DNA from: CAZQXD01 sp964597315
GTDB taxonomy: Bacteria; Pseudomonadota; Gammaproteobacteria; Competibacterales; Competibacteraceae
Direction: 5' to 3'
DNA length: 64,000 bases
Assembly (NCBI GenBank): GCA_964597315.1
Contig: CAZQXD010000001.1
Coordinates: 62,001 to 126,000 of the forward strand
The number at the start of each line of letters is the position of its first letter. Positions within the stretch are counted from its first letter, which is position 1. Below the pieces are notes generated by a model. That model had not been told where the DNA came from. It worked only from the letters and a program-made list of their open reading frames with translations, and did not search any database. A program made the position numbers and the translations under genes. Positions 23,926 through 32,709 of this stretch are shown one piece after another.

Positions 23926-24939
23926 CTACAGCCGGGCCGCTGGCAGGTCCTCCCCCCGGTGCTGCTCCCAGAGCCGGGCGGCGCCGGCGAACATCCGTTC
24001 CATCAGGGGTTTTCTGCCAGCCAGCTTGATCTCGAACAAATCTGCCTCTCGGCTGGCCTCCAGCAAATAATCGTCGCTGGTGCGCAACTCGTCGGCCAAA
24101 TGCAGATCCAAGGCCCGCAAACCGTACCAGTACTCCCCGGTAGCCACTCGATCCAAGTCGAGCTGGGCGCGGTGCTGGGCGACGAAATCCTTGAAGAGTT
24201 GGTGAATATCCTCGATATCCGCCTGAAACTTGGTCCGAGCCTTGTCGTTATTCTCCCCGAACACGGTCACCGTGCGCTTGTACTCCCCGGCGGTGAACTG
24301 CTCGAAGTCGATGTCGTTTTTCTTCAGAAAACGATGAAAATTGGGCAGTTGCGCCACCACCCCAATGGACCCCAGGATGGCGAAGGGGGCGGCGATCAGA
24401 TGGTCCGCCACGCAAGCCATCATATAGCCGCCACTGGCCGCCACCTTGTCCACCGCCACGATCAGCTTCACTCCCTTGCCTTTCAGCCGGGCCAACTGGG
24501 AGGCCGCCAGCCCGTACGCATGGACCAGGCCGCCGCCGCTCTCCAGGCGCAAGACCACCTCGTCCCCCTCCATGGCCACGGTGAGCACGGCAGTGATTTC
24601 CTCCCGCAGGGAACCCACTTGGGAGGCCCGGATGTCCCCGTGAAAATCCAGCACGAATACCCGCCGCCGGTGGGGCGTTCCGCCCTTGGTCTCCAGTTTG
24701 TGTTCTTTTTTGCGGGCCTTGGCGATCTCCTTGAATTTCTTCTTGGGCAGCAGGGCCGCTTGCAAGGCCATGGACATGGACTCGTATTTGCGGCCCAGGT
24801 TTTTGATCTTGATGTGTTCCTTGTGGCTCTGGCGGGCCTTGGCGGACAGGGCCGCAGCGGCGGCCAGCACCACCAGTATGGCCGCCACAACGGTTACGGA
24901 CTTGGCCAGGAACAGGCCGTACTCACTGAGAAATTCCAC
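23926..24939 (-). CDS. sohB: SohB-like membrane serine protease
   Basis: A 337-residue S49-family protease: an N-terminal membrane helix (about residues 10-32), a basic linker (LLPKKKFKEIAKARKKEHK), then the protease domain with FVLDFHGDIRAS, LRLESGGGLVHAYGLAA, the catalytic Ser in KVAASGGYMMACVAD, and the downstream GEYKRTVTVFGEN segment that should hold the catalytic Lys. Length fits SohB. It probably degrades inner-membrane or signal-peptide fragments. Monocistronic. Confidence 0.92.
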   Translation of the reverse strand: MEFLSEYGLFLAKSVTVVAAILVVLAAAAALSAKARQSHKEHIKIKNLGRKYESMSMALQAALLPKKKFKEIAKARKKEHKLETKGGTPHRRRVFVLDFHGDIRASQVGSLREEITAVLTVAMEGDEVVLRLESGGGLVHAYGLAASQLARLKGKGVKLIVAVDKVAASGGYMMACVADHLIAAPFAILGSIGVVAQLPNFHRFLKKNDIDFEQFTAGEYKRTVTVFGENNDKARTKFQADIEDIHQLFKDFVAQHRAQLDLDRVATGEYWYGLRALDLHLADELRTSDDYLLEASREADLFEIKLAGRKPLMERMFAGAARLWEQHRGEDLPAARL

Positions 24940-25187
24940 GGTCGATGTCTCCCCTTGGCAATGGGGGAAGTCTACTCAGGAGTGCGCGCGGCGTCACCGA
25001 AATTCGGCCACTAGCCACTTCCGGCGCCAGGCGTCGGCACCCCACGTGATCGTCCAAGGCGTTTCCCCCTTAGCTCGCGAACGACTCCGTTGCCTTGCCG
25101 GAGGGGGACACAGTATGGTGCCGCTATCACGATCCAACTCACCCGCCCACCGGGAATCCCGGTGACACGCCACAGGTCTATAGCCCC

Positions 25188-26663
25188 ATGCCCAGTTCCC
25201 CGATTTTGAGTCTCTTGCCCCGTTTCTGGCGCGTGCCGTTGCTGATCTTGGCCTTGACCGCCTGTACCGAGGAGGTCAGTCCGGTCACCGGCGAGGAACA
25301 ACGCTACGGTTATTCCTGGGAGCAGGAAATCCAAATGGGCCGCCAGAGCGACCGGGAGATTGTCCAGCAACTGGGGCTTTACGACCACCCGGACTTACAA
25401 GCCTATGTAGAGCGAATCGGTCGACAAGTATTGGCAACCAGCGACCTGCGCGACGCCGACACCCCGGCCCAGTATCGGGAGACGCCGTTTACGTTCCGCA
25501 TCCTGGACTCGCCGGTGGTCAATGCCTTTGCCCTGCCCGGGGGCTATATCTATGTCACCCGCGGCTTGCTGGCCCATCTCAACGACGAGGCGCAACTGGC
25601 GGTGGTGCTGGCCCACGAAATTGCCCATGTGGCTGCCCGCCACGCCTCCCGACGGGCGCTCAAGGCCCAGTGGGGGCAGTTGGGGCTGATCGCCGGAGCG
25701 ATTCTGGGCGCCGAGTTGCTGGATAATCCCGACCTGGCCGGCGATATTCTGGAACTAGGCGGGCAAGCGTTCCAGTTGCTGCTGCTCAAATACAGCCGCG
25801 ACGACGAGCGGGAGGCCGATGAACTGGGGGTGCGCTACGCCGAGGCCGCCGGCTACGCGGCCCGCCGGGGGGTGGAGTTCTTTCGCACCCTGGAGCGCAT
25901 CGGTGAACAGCAGGGGCAGATGCTGCCGAGCTGGCGCTCCACCCACCCGGACCCCGCCGAACGGGCCGAGCGGCTGGGAGAATTGGCCGGGGCAACCGGA
26001 ACCGTGGATCAGGCCGGGTATTATCGACGCCTAGCCGGGCTGGTGGTGGGAGAGGACCCCCGTGGGGGTTATCTGCAAAACGGGGTGTTCTACCATCCAG
26101 AGCTGCGCTTTCGGCTCACCGTGCCCCAAGGCGTCGAGCTAACCAACGAAGCCAGCCGGGTGGTGCTTTCCGCCCAGGGCCGGGGGGTGGCTATTCTGAA
26201 TTTGGTAAACGCCCCTGGCGCCCGCCAAGCGGCCCAACAGTTCGCCGCCGAGGGGTTGCGGGTCCAAAACGCCGAAGCAACCCGAGTCAACGGCCTGCCC
26301 GCCTACAGTCTGGTTTTTCAGACCTCGTCTCAACAGGGAGAGTTGGGTGGGCTAGTCCTGTTCATCGAGCATGGAGGACAGGTCTACCGGTTTATAGGGC
26401 TGGCCCCGGCTCAGGCATTCCCCCAGGTAGCGGAGTCCCTGGAGCGGATACTACGGGGTTTCGCACCTTTGAATGAACCCCGCCGCCTGAGCGTCGGGCC
26501 AGCCCGGCTGGAGATCACGGCCGCGCCGCGCCGCGCCCGCTTCGAGGACCTGCTGCCCCCGGACCTGGGACCAGGGATAGGCGGACAGGACCTGGCTATC
26601 ATGAACCAACTCCGAATGGACAGCGTGGTGGAATCCGGCATCCTGCTCAAGCTGCCCCGCTGA
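25188..26663 (+). CDS. M48-family zinc metalloprotease lipoprotein
   Basis: A 491-residue envelope protease. The lipobox is LILALTAC (Cys at about residue 26), so it should be acylated and membrane-anchored. The zinc motif is HEIAHVAARH, with the third ligand expected in YSRDDEREADELG. The N-terminal 260 residues are the M48 domain (BepA/LoiP-like). The C-terminal 200 residues form an additional domain starting near FYHPELRFRLTVPQG, related to extensions seen in some M48 proteins. The probable role is quality control of outer membrane proteins. ATG 25188 is preferred because the lipobox follows at the correct distance; an in-frame TTG at 25095 would bury it. Confidence 0.87.
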   Translation: MPSSPILSLLPRFWRVPLLILALTACTEEVSPVTGEEQRYGYSWEQEIQMGRQSDREIVQQLGLYDHPDLQAYVERIGRQVLATSDLRDADTPAQYRETPFTFRILDSPVVNAFALPGGYIYVTRGLLAHLNDEAQLAVVLAHEIAHVAARHASRRALKAQWGQLGLIAGAILGAELLDNPDLAGDILELGGQAFQLLLLKYSRDDEREADELGVRYAEAAGYAARRGVEFFRTLERIGEQQGQMLPSWRSTHPDPAERAERLGELAGATGTVDQAGYYRRLAGLVVGEDPRGGYLQNGVFYHPELRFRLTVPQGVELTNEASRVVLSAQGRGVAILNLVNAPGARQAAQQFAAEGLRVQNAEATRVNGLPAYSLVFQTSSQQGELGGLVLFIEHGGQVYRFIGLAPAQAFPQVAESLERILRGFAPLNEPRRLSVGPARLEITAAPRRARFEDLLPPDLGPGIGGQDLAIMNQLRMDSVVESGILLKLPR

Positions 26664-26664
26664 G

Positions 26665-26880
26665 TCAGGCGGCGCTATTCTACTGAGCGGCATGTACAGC
26701 CTGAACTTCGCCGTGGGCGACTATCTGGACGAACGGGTCTATCACAACGACTCCCTGCGCTACCTACCTGATCTGAACGATCCGGGTAGCCTGGAGTTGC
26801 TGAACCGCAACCGCATCGTCATCGCCTGCGGCCAGGAGCGGTGGGGATCACGACTGGCCCTGGTGGCGAAAGTTGATCGT
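26665..26880 (+). pseudogene. Fragment of a putative esterase (esterase D-like fold)
   Basis: An internal piece of about 70 codons reads like the middle of a PF00756-type esterase: ILLSGMYSLNF, then DERVYHNDSLRYLPDLND and RNRIVIACGQERWG. The usual order in intact proteins is SGxYD, then xLPNLxDP, then IVLACGxxE. Both ends are missing: upstream is the stop of the M48 gene, and past about 26880 the frame loses all similarity. The ATG at 26692 is an internal Met of the former gene, not a real start. This is a deletion relic; the family call rests on pattern recall. Confidence 0.5.
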
Positions 26881-26908
26881 CCATCACCTCAATCAAAGCG
26901 GTGTCTGA

Positions 26909-27196
26909 TCAGCGCGTCATGTTGCTCTGTAGCTCGGTCGCGGTCTTGTACACCGTGGCCCCCAATGCTCTTAAAGAGTGGGTTATCCCCCCCACGCCCA
27001 TGACGCCGCTATCGGTCAGTGGCCTGACTGTCGGCATGGCTTGAACCGCCGGATTGTTCGGGCCAGGCAAGGGGCAGGCCACGCCGCACTGGGCATTATC
27101 CAGATCAGGGACTGGCTCGGCCATGACCGAACCGGCGAACATAGCCGAAAAGAGCAAGGCAGCCAACCTCGGCGGCAAACAGTGAATAGGTTTCAT
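26909..27196 (-). CDS. Small secreted hypothetical protein
   Basis: A 95-residue protein that I do not recognise. ATG 27196 opens a clear signal peptide (MKPIHCLPPRLAALLF, cleavage after about SVMA), leaving a mature part of about 70 residues with two cysteines close together (QCGVAC), many prolines and a Gly-rich stretch (SGVMGVGG). There is no C-terminal hydrophobic tail, so it is not an exosortase substrate. The ribosome site is weak (GAGAG). It lies between gene debris and purU. Confidence 0.5.
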   Translation of the reverse strand: MKPIHCLPPRLAALLFSAMFAGSVMAEPVPDLDNAQCGVACPLPGPNNPAVQAMPTVRPLTDSGVMGVGGITHSLRALGATVYKTATELQSNMTR

Positions 27197-27414
27197 GAGA
27201 TCTCTCGCGCGGCGCATATTGTGGTTGTACGTACTTATCGGGTCCGCCGATGCACCCAGCAGGTCTACAGCATCCCTTCCAGACGGCGCGGATACCGGAG
27301 CCACGCTGGCTAGGAAGCGGGAAAAGCGAATTTCTACAGTATACGCCCCTTCGAAAAGCCGGCCTAGCCGACGGCTTCACGGGGTTTTTGTGAAATGGGC
27401 CGCTAATCGAGCTT

Positions 27415-28290
27415 TTAGCGGAACACCACGGTCTTGTTATCGTTTAGAAACACCCGCCGCTCCACATGGTATTTCACGGCCCGGGCCAGGGCCATACATT
27501 CGGAGTCGCGGCCCACGGCCACCAGGTGTTCGGGACGATAAGTATGGTCCACCCGCTCCACGACCTGCTCGATGATCGGGCCTTCGTCCAGATCGGCGGT
27601 GACATAGTGGGCGGTGGCGCCGATCAGCTTCACCCCTCGATCAAAAGCCTGATGATAGGGCTTTGCGCCCTTGAAACCGGGCAGAAATGAATGGTGGATA
27701 TTGATAGCGCGACCCCGGAGCCGTTGACACAAGTCGTCCGACAGCACTTGCATGTATCGAGCCAGCACCACCAGTTCGCTACCGGTATCCTCGATCAGCC
27801 CCCACAGTTGCCGCTCTTGCTCCGCTTTGGTATCCCCGGTCACCGGCAGATGATGAAAAGGCGCCCCATGCCAGTGGGCCAGCGGCTCCAGGTCGGGATG
27901 GTTGGAGACCACGGCGGTGATGTCCATGTGCAACTCACCGGTGCGATGACGATACAGCAGATCATTGAGGCAATGATCGAACTTGGAGACCAGAATCAGC
28001 ACCCGGGGCCGGATCAGGGTATCGTCAATGGCCCACTCCATGTCGAAGCGAGCGGCAGTGGCCTCGAAGGCATTACGCAATTGGCGCAGATTGGGCTTGG
28101 GTATGGTATCGGTGCGAAACGTCGTGCGCATAAAAAAACGCCCGGCATGCATGTCCTCGTACTGGGCGGCCTCGACGATGTAGCAACCCCGGTCCGACAG
28201 AAAATTACTGACCGCCGCGACGATGCCTCGGGTGCCGGGGCAGGACACGGTGAGGACGTACTCGTCTTTCTCGCGGATCATGGTGGTCAA
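27415..28290 (-). CDS. purU: Formyltetrahydrofolate deformylase
   Basis: It hydrolyses 10-formyl-tetrahydrofolate to formate and tetrahydrofolate, which balances one-carbon pools and feeds PurT. The 291 residues comprise an N-terminal ACT domain (about 8-90, SCPGTRGIVAAVSNFL) and a formyltransferase-like catalytic domain with RYMQVLSDDL, the NIHHSFLPGFKGAKPYHQAF catalytic region and TAHYVTADLDEGPII. The start is supported by length. A perfect 18-base palindrome lies 20 bases upstream. It is monocistronic behind rpoS. Confidence 0.94.
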   Translation of the reverse strand: MTTMIREKDEYVLTVSCPGTRGIVAAVSNFLSDRGCYIVEAAQYEDMHAGRFFMRTTFRTDTIPKPNLRQLRNAFEATAARFDMEWAIDDTLIRPRVLILVSKFDHCLNDLLYRHRTGELHMDITAVVSNHPDLEPLAHWHGAPFHHLPVTGDTKAEQERQLWGLIEDTGSELVVLARYMQVLSDDLCQRLRGRAINIHHSFLPGFKGAKPYHQAFDRGVKLIGATAHYVTADLDEGPIIEQVVERVDHTYRPEHLVAVGRDSECMALARAVKYHVERRVFLNDNKTVVFR

Positions 28291-28309
28291 TGGGATTTTC
28301 CTCTAATAC

Positions 28310-28327
28310 CGCGACCCATGGGTCGCG
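28310..28327. promoter_or_regulatory. 18-base perfect palindrome upstream of purU
   Basis: CGCGACCCATGGGTCGCG is fully symmetric and lies 20 bases before the purU start codon. In the leader RNA it would form a 9-base-pair stem without a normal loop, so a dimeric protein-binding site is more likely than a hairpin. No known regulator is assigned. Confidence 0.6.
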
Positions 28328-28594
28328 TTTCGAACGGGATCGGCGTCATGATGTTGGTCATCCGCAATGCGCCACGGCCCCACGATCACCCCCGGCCAAA
28401 GGTGGTAGCGCAGCGGCCCGACGCCCCAGAGCAACGCTATTCTCCAGGCATTCACTCAATAAAATCTCTGCAAATTCAAGGATATGATAATCAATTCGCG
28501 GAAGATAAACGAACGTCGCGGCCACGCTGAGTAGTACAGGCTTGGGGTGTTTTCAGGGCCTCATACCGGGTTGGGCGGGCCGCCATCGAAAACA

Positions 28595-28621
28595 ACGCTT
28601 GCACGCTCCGGGGCCAAGCGT
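28595..28621 (-). terminator. Weak rho-independent terminator candidate after rpoS
   Basis: Reading the minus strand, ACGCTTG (28621-28615) and CAAGCGT (28601-28595) make a seven-base stem with a 13-base loop followed by TGTTTT. It lies 46 bases past the rpoS stop. Confidence 0.4.
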
Positions 28622-28666
28622 GATCGCCGCGCCATCCTTGGCCCGGCGTAGGGACTCGAACACTGC

Positions 28667-29701
28667 CTAACTGTACAGCACCTCTTCAGAGAACCCTTCT
28701 CCTTCCAGGATTTTCCGCAGCCGCCGCAAGGCGTCAATCTGAATCTGCCTGACCCGTTCCCGAGTGACGCCGATTTCGTTACCGACTTGCTCAAGGGTAG
28801 CCCGTTCCCGACCGTTGAGGCCGAAACGCCGCTCCACCACAATGCGCTGCTTATCGTTGAGTTGGCCGAGCCAGAATTCCAGTTTTTCGTTGAGGTCCTC
28901 ATCCTGGAGTAACTGGGACGGATCGGGGTTATTATCGTCGGGAATAGCATCTAGGAGGGAGCGGTCTTCATCCTTGCCGATGGGGGTATCTACGGAAGTG
29001 ACGCGCTCGTTGAGACCCAGCATCCGTTTGACTTCGCTGATGGGTTTGTCCATCTCTCCGGCGATCTCTTCGGCCGAAGGCTCATGGTCCAGAGTCTGGG
29101 CCAGATTCCGGGCGGTGCGCAGATAGAGATTGATTTCCTTGATGATGTGAATAGGCAGGCGGATGGTGCGGGTCTGATTCATGATGGCCCGCTCAATGGT
29201 TTGGCGAATCCACCAGGTGGCGTAGGTGGAGAATCGAAACCCCCGCTCTGGATCGAATTTTTCCACGGCGTGGATCAGCCCCAGATTGCCCTCCTCGATA
29301 AGATCCAGCAGGCTCAGGCCACGGTTCATATAGCGCCGGGCAATCTTGACCACCAGGCGCAGATTGCTTTCAATCATTCGGTGCCTGGCCCGTTCGTCCC
29401 CCTTCAAGGCCAGACGAGCGTAGTAGACTTCCTCCTCGGCGGTGAGCAAAGGGGAAAAGCCTATCTCTCCCAGATACATACGGGTGGCGTCCAACTCATC
29501 CTGGGTAAACTCCCGAGAGGAACTTCGAAGGATGCCGGTGGCGGTTGGTATCGACCTCGGACCCTTGACTTCCCTGGACTCCGAGTCATCTTCTTCACTG
29601 GAATCGCCCTCCGCCTGGGCTAACACATCGTTATTGTCGTCTGCATCGTATCCCTCCCTCTCAGTCATATGCTTCGAAGAATGCCTACTCCGACGAGTCA
29701 T
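28667..29701 (-). CDS. rpoS: RNA polymerase sigma factor RpoS
   Basis: Stationary-phase and stress sigma factor, 344 residues. Region 1.2 includes DATRMYLGEIGFSPLLTAEE. Region 2 has the highly conserved NLRLVVKIARRYMNRGLSLL and FRFSTYATWWIRQTI that melt and read the -10. Region 4 ends with LEQVGNEIGVTRERVRQIQ for -35 recognition. The acidic N-terminus (EGDSSEEDDSESRE) is typical. ATG 29701 is selected over 29743 because GAGGAGG lies 6 bases upstream. It follows nlpD, as in most gammaproteobacteria, where the rpoS promoter lies inside nlpD. Confidence 0.96.
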   Translation of the reverse strand: MTRRSRHSSKHMTEREGYDADDNNDVLAQAEGDSSEEDDSESREVKGPRSIPTATGILRSSSREFTQDELDATRMYLGEIGFSPLLTAEEEVYYARLALKGDERARHRMIESNLRLVVKIARRYMNRGLSLLDLIEEGNLGLIHAVEKFDPERGFRFSTYATWWIRQTIERAIMNQTRTIRLPIHIIKEINLYLRTARNLAQTLDHEPSAEEIAGEMDKPISEVKRMLGLNERVTSVDTPIGKDEDRSLLDAIPDDNNPDPSQLLQDEDLNEKLEFWLGQLNDKQRIVVERRFGLNGRERATLEQVGNEIGVTRERVRQIQIDALRRLRKILEGEGFSEEVLYS

Positions 29702-29846
29702 TCGCGCCTCCTCGATCTTCTTTGGGATGGTCGTCGATGTCATCCCGGCAATGGGCCAGGTCTCCTGAACGTTAGAACGCTCGTGGGTGGAAAATTTTCA
29801 AGATTGTTGTTTTAAGACACATTCTTCGGGTATCCAACCCTGTCCT

Positions 29847-30644
29847 TCAACCCGGCAAATAACGCAACGGGTCGATGGGATCTCCATTGAAACGGATCTC
29901 GAAATGCAGCGCGGGGCGGCTCTCGCTGCTGGCGCCCATTTCCGCAATGGGTTGGCCTGTATCGACAATATCCCCTTCTTTTACAAGGATACTGCCCAGA
30001 AATCCATAAGCACTGAGCAAGCTGTTCGAGTGCTTGAGGATAATAAGCCTACCGTAACCGGGAAGTCCACTACCGCTGTAAACGACTTCTCCCCTGGAGG
30101 CGGCCAATACCGCCTGGCCTAGCTGGCCGCCGATCTGAATACCCTTACGTCCGGGTACGTCCGGCTCGAAACCGCGCACCATCCGTCCCTGGGTAGGCCA
30201 ACGCCAGATGATGCCCTGGGCGTTCCGATCCCCAGTGGGTATGGGCGTGGCGGTGGGCGGCGAAGGCGATGCGGACGCCACCGTCGGGGCCACCGGGGTA
30301 GGCGGGGCCGTCGGGGTAGGCAGGGCCGTCGGGGTAGGCGGCGCCATGGGAGCCGGAGCGGGTGGCAAAGGCGGGGATAGGGCGGCGCGGGTGAAGGATG
30401 GAGGGATGCGCAAACGCTGACCTGGGAAAATCAGATCCGGGTTGGCCATGCGGTTCAGGGCGGCAATGCGCTGATGATTCACCCCAAACCGCCAGGCTAT
30501 AGCATGCAAGGTATCGCCCCGCTTGACCACATAGACATCCGGGCCGGTGAGCTTGCTCTCCACGGGAGCGATCGAATGGCCGGCGCACGCGCCCAGCAGC
30601 ATCGCCAACAACGGCGGTAACAGAATGAAAAACCGATTCATCAT
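29847..30644 (-). CDS. nlpD: NlpD-like LysM/M23 murein hydrolase activator lipoprotein
   Basis: A 265-residue outer-membrane lipoprotein with lipobox MLLGAC (Cys about residue 20), a LysM domain near residues 38-82 (VYVVKRGDTLHAIAWRFGV), a Pro/Thr/Ala-rich linker with tandem repeats, and a C-terminal M23/LytM domain (GVVY-type core VVYSGSGLPGYGRLIILKH and ALHFEIRFNGDP). NlpD does not cut peptidoglycan itself but activates amidase AmiC at division sites. The start codon overlaps the yqaA stop. An upstream extension of the frame lacks a signal. It precedes rpoS. Confidence 0.93.
   Translation of the reverse strand: MMNRFFILLPPLLAMLLGACAGHSIAPVESKLTGPDVYVVKRGDTLHAIAWRFGVNHQRIAALNRMANPDLIFPGQRLRIPPSFTRAALSPPLPPAPAPMAPPTPTALPTPTAPPTPVAPTVASASPSPPTATPIPTGDRNAQGIIWRWPTQGRMVRGFEPDVPGRKGIQIGGQLGQAVLAASRGEVVYSGSGLPGYGRLIILKHSNSLLSAYGFLGSILVKEGDIVDTGQPIAEMGASSESRPALHFEIRFNGDPIDPLRYLPG
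30294..30345. repeat. 18-base tandem repeat in the nlpD linker
   Basis: Three nearly identical 18-base units (at 30294, 30312 and 30330, the last shortened) encode PTPTAPP-like blocks of the NlpD linker. Such repeats can change linker length by slippage. Confidence 0.8.
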
Positions 30645-31219
30645 GGTTCGATTAGAAAATAAGCGAGTACCGCCACCACCACGGTCAGCCAACCCAACCG
30701 GTCGATGTTGGCTCGCAATAGGGCTTCCATGCGCGGTCCCCCCCAACGCATAAAGCCAGCCACCAGGAAAAACCGCGTTCCCCGGCCGATCAGCGAGGCC
30801 AGTATGAAGAGTGGCAACGACATGGCGATAGCGCCGGCGGCAATGGTAAAAATTTTATAGGGGATCGGCGAGAAACCTGCCAAAAAAATAGCCCAAAAGC
30901 CCCAGGTATCGAACCAGATCCGGGCCTGGAGATAGGCATCCCAATAGCCGAAACGGTGTAGCCAGTCGCTGACGAACAGGTCAAACAGGAACAGGCCGAT
31001 CAGGTAACCCGCCACCCCCCCAAGCACCGATGTCACGGTCGTCAGCAGGGCATACCGCCAGGCCCGCTCCGGCCGGGCTAAGGACATGGGGGCCAACATC
31101 ACATCTGGAGGCACTGGAAAAAACGATGACTCGGCGAAGCTCAAGGCGCCCAGATACCAGGGAGCATGGCGGTGTTGCACCCAGCGCATGACCCGGGTGT
31201 AGATCGAGGAAAACAGCAT
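30641..31219 (-). CDS. yqaA: YqaA-type DedA-superfamily membrane protein
   Basis: A 192-residue protein with several helices and the DedA/VTT motifs: FAESSFFPVPPDVMLAPM near residue 30 and FLAGFSPIPYKIFTIAAGAI near residue 115, each with a proline-rich re-entrant segment. DedA proteins help flip or recycle lipid carriers such as undecaprenyl phosphate; YqaA itself is less studied. It lies between pcm (2-base gap) and nlpD (4-base overlap), the order found in many gammaproteobacteria, so the whole surE-pcm-yqaA-nlpD set is translationally linked. Confidence 0.9.
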   Translation of the reverse strand: MLFSSIYTRVMRWVQHRHAPWYLGALSFAESSFFPVPPDVMLAPMSLARPERAWRYALLTTVTSVLGGVAGYLIGLFLFDLFVSDWLHRFGYWDAYLQARIWFDTWGFWAIFLAGFSPIPYKIFTIAAGAIAMSLPLFILASLIGRGTRFFLVAGFMRWGGPRMEALLRANIDRLGWLTVVVAVLAYFLIEP

Positions 31220-31221
31220 AA

Positions 31222-31905
31222 TCAGAACACACCTCCCAACAAGGGCACGAAACTTACCTCTCCTAGAGTTTGTTGCTCAAAGCCCCCAGCGCGGCGCTCC
31301 ACCACCATCAGGCGCTGGCGCCGGGCATCGCCCACCGGCGCCACCAGCCGCCCTCCCGGAGCCAGTTGCGCCAGCAGCCGTTTCGGCAACCGCTCGGCGG
31401 CGGCGGTGATCACGATGCCGTCGAAGGGAGCGTGCCACTCCCAGCCCAGGCGGCCATCGCCGTGCTTGAACCACACCTGCCCAAGCCCCAAGCCGCGCAC
31501 CCGCTCCCGGGCCTGCTCGGTGAGCCGGGCAATGCGCTCGATGGTGAACACTTTATCCACCAGCCAGGCCAGCACCGCTGTCTGATAGCCGGAGCCGGTG
31601 CCAATCTCCAGCACCTTGGCTGGGGATCGATCCTGGGGACCGCCGCCAGCCAGCAAGATTTCGGTCATGCAGGCTACCATGAACGGCTGGGAAATGGTTT
31701 GCCCGAAACCGATGGGCAGGGCGGTATCCTCGTAGGCGCGGCTAGACAGGGCCTCTTCCATGAACAAGTGGCGGGGTATGTTGAGCATGGCCTCCAACAC
31801 CCGCTCGTCGCGAATGCCCGCCCGACGCAGCCGTTCCACCAGTCGGCGGCGGGTGCGCAGGGAGGTCATGCCGATGCCGTGGGTCTGGGAAACAGCGTCG
31901 CTCAC
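31222..31905 (-). CDS. pcm: Protein-L-isoaspartate O-methyltransferase
   Basis: It methylates isoaspartyl residues so damaged proteins can be repaired. AdoMet motif I is VLEIGTGSGYQTAVLA. The PCMT hallmark DTALPIGFGQTISQPFMVA precedes it, and FDGIVITAAAERLP follows. GTG 31905 is selected because it overlaps the surE stop (GTGA) and gives 227 residues; ATG 31869 is the alternative. The family normally has 205-230 residues. Confidence 0.93.
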   Translation of the reverse strand: MSDAVSQTHGIGMTSLRTRRRLVERLRRAGIRDERVLEAMLNIPRHLFMEEALSSRAYEDTALPIGFGQTISQPFMVACMTEILLAGGGPQDRSPAKVLEIGTGSGYQTAVLAWLVDKVFTIERIARLTEQARERVRGLGLGQVWFKHGDGRLGWEWHAPFDGIVITAAAERLPKRLLAQLAPGGRLVAPVGDARRQRLMVVERRAGGFEQQTLGEVSFVPLLGGVF

Positions 31906-32648
31906 AGGCTTTCCACCCAGGAGGCAATCTGGTCCAGGGCCGTGTAGCGGGTCAGGTCCACCTGGATGGGGGTAATGGAGACATAACCGGTGCGCACCGC
32001 GTAAAAATCGGTGCCCGGCCCGGCGTCCTGTTCCGGTCCGGGTGGTCCCACCCAATAGATGGCGTTGCCCCGGGGGTCGGTGTCTTTGATGACCGGCTCG
32101 GCCTGGTGGCGATGACCTAATCGGGTGGCATGGAAGCCAGCCAGTTCCTCCCAGGACAGGTCTGGGACATTGACGTTAAGAATAGTGTCGGCCGGCAGCG
32201 GGCTTTCGGTGAGGGCCACCACGATGCGCCGGGCCACCCGGGCGGCGGTGTCGTAGTGCCGTGGCTGGCGAGAAACCAGGGACACGGCCACCGCCGGCAA
32301 GCCCAGGTGACGGCCCTCAGTGGCCGCCGCCACCGTGCCCGAGTACAGCACGTCATCGCCCATGTTGGGACCAGCGTTGATGCCCGAGACCACCATATCC
32401 GGCGCCTCGTCAAATAGGCCGGTGGCGGCCAGGTGTACGCAGTCGGTGGGGGTGCCGTCCACGCTGATCACTCCGTTGTCGTGGCGGGTGATATACAGGG
32501 GCCGTTTCAGGGTCAGGGAATTGCTGGCGCCGCTGCGATCCTGATCTGGGGCCACCACCACCACCTCGGCGATTTCACCGAGCGCCCCCGCCAAAGCCTT
32601 GAGACCTGGCGCCAGATAACCGTCGTCGTTGCTGACCAAAATCCTCAT
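31902..32648 (-). CDS. surE: 5'-nucleotidase SurE
   Basis: A survival-protein phosphatase acting on nucleoside monophosphates, 248 residues. The metal-binding start MRILVSNDDGYLAPGL, the phosphate pocket DRSGASNSLTL and DMVVSGINAGPNMGDDVLYS are all intact. It is the first gene of the surE-pcm-yqaA-nlpD-rpoS cluster and diverges from smrA. Confidence 0.96.
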   Translation of the reverse strand: MRILVSNDDGYLAPGLKALAGALGEIAEVVVVAPDQDRSGASNSLTLKRPLYITRHDNGVISVDGTPTDCVHLAATGLFDEAPDMVVSGINAGPNMGDDVLYSGTVAAATEGRHLGLPAVAVSLVSRQPRHYDTAARVARRIVVALTESPLPADTILNVNVPDLSWEELAGFHATRLGHRHQAEPVIKDTDPRGNAIYWVGPPGPEQDAGPGTDFYAVRTGYVSITPIQVDLTRYTALDQIASWVESL

Positions 32649-32709
32649 GGGCGGTGATGCTCCCGGTTGCGGATGGCCCGTCGAAATTTTATGGTGTGGA
32701 TAATGTCCT

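Larger units (their letters stand above)
28291..28666. other. 376-base gap between rpoS and purU
   Basis: No convincing gene. It holds the purU-proximal palindrome, a weak terminator-like hairpin for rpoS and an AT-rich stretch near 28460-28500 that could carry the purU promoter. Short open frames here lack ribosome sites and family similarity. Confidence 0.7.

Noticed and set aside
25095..25187. Upstream extension of the M48 protease start
   Set aside because: It would place 31 residues before the lipoprotein signal, which must be at the N-terminus.
26692..27003. Intact 103-codon gene
   Set aside because: Only the first 55 or so codons look like protein and they match the interior of an esterase; the rest is noise.
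28480..28498. Possible second Fur site with core ATGATAATCA
   Set aside because: Only about 12 of 19 positions match and it is nearly 200 bases from purU, which has no known iron link.
28625..28660. TTCGAGTCCC-like segment resembling a tRNA T-arm on the minus strand
   Set aside because: The five bases on the two sides do not pair, and no anticodon or D-arm is found at the expected distance, so there is no tRNA gene.
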